Shown here: piece by piece, positions 35,419 to 39,711 of the stretch
Position numbering within the stretch: the first letter of the stretch is position 1
Layout: each line of letters opens with the position of its first letter
DNA from: Acidobacteriota bacterium
Lineage (GTDB): Bacteria > Acidobacteriota > Terriglobia > Terriglobales > Acidobacteriaceae
Direction: 5' to 3'
DNA length: 39,711 nucleotides
Assembly (NCBI GenBank): GCA_021781495.1
Contig: JAJXWS010000026.1
Location: 1 to 39,711, forward strand
Position numbers and translations under genes: made by a program
Notes under the pieces: generated by a model
Seen by the model: the letters and a program-made list of their open reading frames with translations, nothing else
Database searches by the model: none
Told to the model about the DNA's origin: nothing

Positions 35419-36579
35419 ATGCCGGCGCCGCGCTTCTACATGGATAACTACCTCAGCGCCACCAATCGCATCGCGCGGCAAATCAACCGCAATCTCATCT
35501 TCAATCAGATCCGCACGCGCCAGCCCATCTCCCGCGCCGACCTCGCCCGTTCCTCCGGCCTCCAGCGCAGCACCGTCTCGCTCATCGTGGAGGAGCTCCT
35601 GCAGGAGCGCTGGATCGTCGAGGGCTCCGTCGGCCAGATTCCCCGCGGCCGCCGCCCCACCTTCCTCAATCTCAATGTCCAGCGCAGCGTCCTCGCCGTG
35701 GACATCCACCCCTCGCAAACCACCCTCGCCGTCACCGATCTCGGCGGAACCATCCTGGCCCAGCGGCACATCCAGCTTCCCGCCAATCCCGCCCGCGTCG
35801 TCGGCGCCATCGTCACCGCCATCCGCCGCAAGATCGCCGCCCACCCCGACCTCCGCTTTGAGGGCATCGGCATCAACATGCCCGGCCGCCTTGACCCGCA
35901 GATGGAAAAATTCATCTTCGCTCCCAACGTCGAATGGCCAATCGGACATCTCAAATCCCGCGTCGAAAAAGCCACCGGCCTCCCCGTCGTCGTCGATAAC
36001 GTCGCCAACGCCTGCGCCCTCTCTGAGGTCTGGTACGGCTACAGCGACGGCCACCACGATCTCGTCGTCGTCAACGTCTCTGAGGGTGTCGGCACCGGTA
36101 TCTACGCCAACGGCCAGCTCCTGCGCGGCGCCGGCGGCGTGGCCGGCGAGTTCGGCCACGTCCAGATGGAGGCCGAAGGCCGTCGCTGCGGCTGCGGCAG
36201 CCACGGCTGCTGGGAGACCATCGCCTCCAATCGCGCCGGCATGCGCTACTACGCTGAGATTACCGGCAAGACCCTCGCCTCCTTCGACGAGCTCCTCCGC
36301 CTCGTCGATACCGGCGACTCCGCCGCCACCCGCGCCTTCCAGCAGATGTGCCAGGCCCTCGGCCGCGGCATCCACATGATCGCCCTCGCCCTCGCACCGC
36401 ACGAGATCGTCGTCGTCGGCGACATCACCTCCCACTGGAATCTCGCCGGGCCGCTCATCGAGCAGGAGATGATCAGCCACCGCCTCGTCAAGGTGCCGCT
36501 CCTCCGCCCTGCGCATGGCGGCAGCACAGCGCTACTCGGCACCGCCGCCGCGCTCATCATGAGCGGCAAGCTGCTCTGA
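35419..36579 (+). CDS. ROK-family transcriptional regulator
   Basis: The 386-residue form starts at ATG 35419, preceded by GGGAGAAAG. An N-terminal winged helix (QPISRADLARSSGLQRSTVS at residues 36-55) is followed by a ROK sensor domain. The zinc-binding motif CGCGSHGCWE is intact. The first phosphate loop reads VDIHPSQTTL rather than DxGGT, so sugar kinase activity is unlikely and the protein is a regulator of the NagC/XylR type. GEGVGTG-like SEGVGTGIYANG and GVAGEFGH are also present. It most likely senses a sugar product of the upstream enzymes. Its target could be the palindrome at 28062 or an undetected site. Confidence 0.93.
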   Translation: MPAPRFYMDNYLSATNRIARQINRNLIFNQIRTRQPISRADLARSSGLQRSTVSLIVEELLQERWIVEGSVGQIPRGRRPTFLNLNVQRSVLAVDIHPSQTTLAVTDLGGTILAQRHIQLPANPARVVGAIVTAIRRKIAAHPDLRFEGIGINMPGRLDPQMEKFIFAPNVEWPIGHLKSRVEKATGLPVVVDNVANACALSEVWYGYSDGHHDLVVVNVSEGVGTGIYANGQLLRGAGGVAGEFGHVQMEAEGRRCGCGSHGCWETIASNRAGMRYYAEITGKTLASFDELLRLVDTGDSAATRAFQQMCQALGRGIHMIALALAPHEIVVVGDITSHWNLAGPLIEQEMISHRLVKVPLLRPAHGGSTALLGTAAALIMSGKLL

Positions 36580-36638
36580 TCTTCCATTGCAAAAAAGTGT
36601 GTGTCCGTTTTCGCCCGCGTCTTCCCGCGCGCGTCAAC

Positions 36639-37121
36639 TCAGGTGGAGGGAAATAGCTCCCCGGTCGTCGCATGCAGCGCCGAGGCTCGCGGCCGCCTCC
36701 GCGGCGGCTGCGGAGCAGGATCCGACAGCATCCCCGCGATCTCCCGCAACTCCGCCCGCGCGTGGCCAATCGTCGCCGCCACGGCGTCTTCGCCCATCGG
36801 CGACTGGCTCTCTGCTGCCGGGCTCTTCGCGGGCTCGCTCCGCCGTCCCTGCGTCAGCACCTGCCGCGCGCCGGGAATCGTATAGCCCTCGTCGTGCACC
36901 AGCCGCTTGATCTCCAGCGCCATCTCCACGTCGCGCCGCCGGTACAGCCGCTGTCCCGTCCCGCTCTTGTTCGGCTTCAGTTGCGGAAACTGCGTCTCCC
37001 AAAAGCGCAGCACATACGTCTCCACTCCACAGATGCGCGCCACGTCGCCGATCTTGAAGTACAGCCGATCGGGGATCGTTGGCGCGTCGGAAACGTGTTT
37101 GCGGGCAATCTGCGAGGCCAT
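36639..37121 (-). CDS. MerR-family transcriptional regulator
   Basis: The 160-residue protein has a MerR-type winged helix at residues 21-90: LYFKIGDVARICGVETYVLR, FWETQFPQLKPNKSGTGQRL, YRRRDVEMALEIKRLVHDEG and YTIPGARQVL. The C-terminal 65 residues are short, Pro/Ala/Arg-rich and lack cysteines, so it is not a metal or redox sensor of the classical type. Genes of this short form are common single-copy regulators in acidobacteria and deltaproteobacteria, often near translation or recombination genes. Here it is alone. It converges with the ROK gene. A TATACT -10 element lies about 53 bases upstream (37179-37174 on the minus strand). Confidence 0.92.
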   Translation of the reverse strand: MASQIARKHVSDAPTIPDRLYFKIGDVARICGVETYVLRFWETQFPQLKPNKSGTGQRLYRRRDVEMALEIKRLVHDEGYTIPGARQVLTQGRRSEPAKSPAAESQSPMGEDAVAATIGHARAELREIAGMLSDPAPQPPRRRPRASALHATTGELFPST

Positions 37122-37173
37122 CTCTATCGCTAAGGCTTCCCCAGCCGTCCGGGGGAGTTCCCTTGTTAGACGC

Positions 37174-37179
37174 AGTATA
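37174..37179 (-). promoter_or_regulatory. Candidate -10 element of the MerR gene
   Basis: TATACT on the minus strand, 52 bases upstream of the ATG at 37121. A TTCACA 19 bases further upstream is a possible -35 with long spacing. Confidence 0.4.
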
Positions 37180-37278
37180 GGCCAGTTTTTGCACTATTTG
37201 TGAAGCAAAATTGGTGCAAACCCGCTTCTTTCCTGCGGAAATTGCACCGCCCGCCTCGCAAGTGCCCTTCGTTGCAGG

Positions 37279-38388
37279 CTATTTGTCCAGGCGCCTCACC
37301 GGCTCCCGCGCCGTGCTGTTCCGTGGCGCGGCCCGCAGATACTGCTTCGGCCAGCGCATCGGCTCCTCCAGCGCTGCCGCCGCGTGCAGCGGCCAGTAGG
37401 GGTCGCGCAGCATCTCCCGCGCCAGCAGCACCAGGTCGGCCTCGCCCTCGGCCACAATCCGGTCGGCCTGCTCCGGGTCGGTAATCATGCCCACGCTCGC
37501 CGTGGCTACGCCCGCCTCCCGGCGAATCCGCGCCGCAAACGGCACCTGGAACCCCGGCCCCACCGGAATCTTCGCATCCGGCACCAGTCCGCCCGTCGAC
37601 ACATCCACCAGGTCCACGCCGCGCTCGCGCATCCCCTGCGCCAGCTCCACAGACTCGTCTGCCGACCAGCCGCCCTCCACCCAGTCTGTCGCCGAAATGC
37701 GCGTCATCAGCGGCAGATGCTCCGGCCACGCCGCTCGCACCGCCTCCACCACCTGCAGCGTCAGCCGCGTCCGGTTCTCCAGGCTTCCGCCGTAGTGGTC
37801 GGTGCGCTTGTTTGTCAGTGGCGAAAGGAACTGGTGCAGCAGGTAGCCGTGCGCCGCATGAATCTCCACAAAGTCAAAGCCCGCCGCCAGCGCCCGCCGC
37901 GCCGCCTGAGCCCACGCCGCAATCACCGTATCGATGCCCGCCTGGTCCAGCGCGCGCGGCATGGCATAGTCGGCAGAGAAGGCAACCGCGCTCGGCGCCA
38001 CCGGCTCCCATCCGCCCTCGTGCGGCTTCAGCAGCCGCTCGCCGCCAAACGGCGCGGCCATGCTGCCCTTGCGCCCCGCATGCGCCAGCTGGATGCCCGC
38101 CCGCACGCCCTGCCCGTGCAGAAAGCGCACAATCCGAGCCAGCCCCTCCACATGCTCGTCCTTCCAGATCCCCAGGTCCGCCGACGAAATCCGGCCCTCC
38201 GGCACCACCGCCGAGGCCTCCAGCAGCACCAGTCCCGCCCCGCCCTGCGCGCGGCTTCCCAGGTGTACCAGGTGCCAGTCATTGGCAAACCCGTCCACAG
38301 CCGAGTACTGGCACATCGGCGAAACACCAATGCGGTTGGCAAACTCAACAGAACGAAGTCGAAAAGGCGAAAAAAGAGGATGGCTCAT
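37279..38388 (-). CDS. NADH:flavin oxidoreductase (old yellow enzyme, YqjM-like)
   Basis: The 369-residue FMN barrel belongs to the YqjM-type old yellow enzymes that reduce activated C=C bonds with NADPH. Motifs in order: GVSPMCQYSA with the redox-tuning Cys, QLAHAGRKGS, EIHAAHGYLLHQFLSPL with the substrate-binding His pair, NKRTDHYGGSLENRTR, TRISATDW, and ADLVLLAREMLRDPYWPLHA at the FMN phosphate site. The ATG at 38388 is preceded by AGGAAAG; a TTG one codon earlier is less likely. A short basic tail ends the protein. The palindrome GTCCGGACCGGAC lies 36 bases upstream. Role may be detoxification of electrophiles; no metabolic partner is adjacent. Confidence 0.95.
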   Translation of the reverse strand: MSHPLFSPFRLRSVEFANRIGVSPMCQYSAVDGFANDWHLVHLGSRAQGGAGLVLLEASAVVPEGRISSADLGIWKDEHVEGLARIVRFLHGQGVRAGIQLAHAGRKGSMAAPFGGERLLKPHEGGWEPVAPSAVAFSADYAMPRALDQAGIDTVIAAWAQAARRALAAGFDFVEIHAAHGYLLHQFLSPLTNKRTDHYGGSLENRTRLTLQVVEAVRAAWPEHLPLMTRISATDWVEGGWSADESVELAQGMRERGVDLVDVSTGGLVPDAKIPVGPGFQVPFAARIRREAGVATASVGMITDPEQADRIVAEGEADLVLLAREMLRDPYWPLHAAAALEEPMRWPKQYLRAAPRNSTAREPVRRLDK

Positions 38389-38423
38389 CAATAGGTCTTT
38401 CCTGTCTGTATAGCGATGCCGCA

Positions 38424-38436
38424 GTCCGGACCGGAC
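38424..38436. promoter_or_regulatory. Palindrome upstream of the flavin oxidoreductase
   Basis: GTCCGGACCGGAC is a perfect 6+1+6 inverted repeat, 36 bases before the start codon. It may be an operator for a redox or electrophile regulator, but GC-rich DNA yields such palindromes by chance. Confidence 0.35.
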
Positions 38437-38510
38437 GCGGTCTTTCCTTTGGATGAGCCAACCCCGAATCGGTTGCAGTCGCGCAGCGCGCGATCCCGTC
38501 GCGAATCGTC

Positions 38511-39338
38511 CTACCGCTGCACCATCGTCGTCACCGGCGCCTCCAGCCGGAAGCGCAGCCGCGACTCCGCCGGAATCACAATCGGCCGGTTCCCCGTGAA
38601 CGCCGCGCCCGCCGTGCCCGCGCCGCCGCCCACCAGTCCGCCAATCAGCGCGCCTTCGCCGCCGCCCGCCAGCGCCCCAATCAGTGCGCCACCGCCCGCG
38701 CCGCCGCCAATAAAGCCCAGCGTGCGCTTGCCCTTGCCCTTGGCCGTGATCGCATAGTCGTCGGTGGAAACCGGCTGGTTGCCAATCTGGTCCAGCCGCA
38801 GCGCCAGCACGCCCGCGCCCTTAAAGCGTCCGCGGTTCTTCGCCGCCACCACGGACCCCGTCACATTCGTCCCCCTCGGAAACGCCACCTCGCCATCATT
38901 CGCCAGCAGCGGAGCCATCAGCTCTCCCGTAAAGGTCTCGCCCACCCCCGCCGTCCGCGTGCTCAGCGAGTGGTCAATCCGCACCTCCACCATCGTGCCG
39001 CTGTCCACCGTAATCGGCACCGGCGAGGGCTTCGCCTGCCCGCTCGGCGCATACGGCCCGCCGCCCGGCCCGCCCTGGGCATACGGCCCGCCCGGTCCTG
39101 CTCCACCCGGTCCTGCTCCGTCCTGTCCCCCACCGTTCTGCATCGCGCCCGGCCCGTTCGCGCCCGCTCCGCCGTCCGGGCCGCCGCCCGGCTGCTGCGC
39201 ATTCTGTGCGGAGTTGTCCGCCGCCGGCGCATCCGTGCGCCTGCAGCCTGACCACGCCAGTGTCAGCATCAGCACCGCCGCGCATAGCGCCACCCTCTGC
39301 AACGCGAGCAACCTCCGCGAGGTAGCAAGAATCACCAT
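38511..39338 (-). CDS. Glycine-zipper lipoprotein
   Basis: The 275-residue protein has a lipoprotein signal ending in LAWSGC, with Cys32 as the lipidation site. A low-complexity Gly/Pro/Ala/Gln stretch runs from about residue 40 to 105. A beta domain follows (VPITVDSGTMVEVRIDHSLS and FTGELMAPLLANDGEVAFPRG), as in proteins that present a substrate-like SH3-type surface. Near residues 205-245 there is a glycine zipper (GGGAGGGALIGALAGGGEGA and similar), which usually inserts into or crosses a membrane. The sequence ends in a short beta strand, LRFRLEAPVT. AAGGA lies six bases before the ATG. It is probably an envelope protein with no assigned activity. Confidence 0.8.
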   Translation of the reverse strand: MVILATSRRLLALQRVALCAAVLMLTLAWSGCRRTDAPAADNSAQNAQQPGGGPDGGAGANGPGAMQNGGGQDGAGPGGAGPGGPYAQGGPGGGPYAPSGQAKPSPVPITVDSGTMVEVRIDHSLSTRTAGVGETFTGELMAPLLANDGEVAFPRGTNVTGSVVAAKNRGRFKGAGVLALRLDQIGNQPVSTDDYAITAKGKGKRTLGFIGGGAGGGALIGALAGGGEGALIGGLVGGGAGTAGAAFTGNRPIVIPAESRLRFRLEAPVTTMVQR

Positions 39339-39599
39339 AATGAGTCCTTAAAAGAAGATCAGAGTGTCGCCGCGCATCGTGCGCTCCACCATCCCGTGAG
39401 CCTGCCGCGGCCGTGCGCGCTCTGCCCTGCGGCAGACGCACACACATATCTCGCCGTCGCCGCCACGCATGCGCCGACCGGCGTCACTGCACCGTGCTGG
39501 CTGTTTGGATGCGCCGCCCGCCCGGCAAGGTTGCCGGGTCAGGTTGCCGAACTGGATTGCCGGGCTAAATTGCCGCGTCATCTTGCCCGCCCCGCCGCG
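39339..39599. other. Intergenic region with no gene
   Basis: These 261 bases separate the lipoprotein gene from the fragment at the right edge, both on the minus strand. Apart from the 13-base-period repeat I see only GC-rich sequence. No convincing promoter for the lipoprotein gene is visible. Confidence 0.5.
39521..39588. repeat. 13-base-period TTGCCG repeat with hairpin
   Basis: TTGCCG starts at 39531, 39544, 39557 and 39570, and TTGCCC at 39583, a period of exactly 13 bases with otherwise variable letters. The first unit is also the right arm of an eight-base-pair inverted repeat (CCCGGCAA at 39521-39528, TTGCCGGG at 39531-39538). It lies just downstream of the minus-strand gene ending at 39600. 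Confidence 0.7.
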
Positions 39600-39711
39600 C
39601 TACTGCTTCTTCAGCACCGCCACTCCGCGCTCATCCGCCAGAATCGCCGTCTCCAGCCTGCGAAAATCCCCGGCCCGCTCCGCCGGAATCTCCACCTGCC
39701 GCACCGTGTAC
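39600..39711 (-). CDS. C-terminal fragment of an unidentified protein
   Basis: The last 36 residues of a minus-strand gene enter from the right edge and end in VAVLKKQ with a TAG at 39602-39600. The visible part (TVRQVEIPAERAGDFRRLET, then AILADERGVAVLKKQ) is charged and probably helical. It is too short to name; a distant DUF3857-type C-terminus came to mind but cannot be supported. Confidence 0.5.
   Translation of the reverse strand, partial: YTVRQVEIPAERAGDFRRLETAILADERGVAVLKKQ

Noticed and set aside
34291-36516. Open frame of 741 codons antisense to the isomerase and ROK genes
   Set aside because: It crosses two real genes and an intergenic gap, and shows no motif or start signal.

Overview
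The window is GC-rich chromosomal DNA that looks like an acidobacterium of the Terriglobia/Acidobacteriaceae type. The main support is two very large Oar-like TonB-dependent receptors (N-terminal carboxypeptidase-regulatory domain, C-terminal Phe), an abundance of Tat-exported sugar enzymes, and secreted proteins of no recognised family. This assignment is by protein style only. I saw no rRNA, tRNA, CRISPR array, transposase, integrase or phage gene.

Region 1 (1-2000) holds the start of a family III CoA-transferase, an overlapping solute-binding-like protein without an export signal, and a divergent MaoC-type hydratase. Region 2 (2055-9479) is an aromatic amino acid supra-operon: trpC, trpF, a cation/proton antiporter, trpB, trpA, an AroQ chorismate mutase, a DAHP synthase and a prephenate dehydrogenase, so it contains the entry step of the shikimate pathway and branches to Trp and Tyr. 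Region 3 (9484-13670) has a PIN-domain protein with an unusual partner on the minus strand, then an 875-residue secreted protein of unknown role.

Region 4 (13812-20527) is a glycan-use module: a GH35/DUF5597-type beta-galactosidase, a LacI-family regulator and a TonB-dependent receptor. Matching LacI-type palindromes precede all three, so they probably form one local regulon. A TPR protein follows after a strong terminator.

Region 5 (22041-27139) is the most unusual part. Two paralogous gene pairs are arranged as mirror images around a 283-base divergent promoter region. Each pair is a Tat-exported DUF1501/alkaline-phosphatase-like protein plus a roughly 400-residue partner that I cannot assign to a family. 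A ferric-reductase-like membrane protein follows.

Region 6 (28062-36579) is a second sugar module: a TonB receptor, then three Tat-exported proteins (sugar isomerase/epimerase, Gfo/Idh/MocA oxidoreductase, second isomerase/epimerase) and a ROK repressor. It is consistent with periplasmic oxidative sugar or glycoside processing. Region 7 (36639-39711, minus strand) holds a MerR-type regulator, an OYE/YqjM-like flavin oxidoreductase, a glycine-zipper lipoprotein, a 13-base periodic repeat, and the tail of an unidentified gene.
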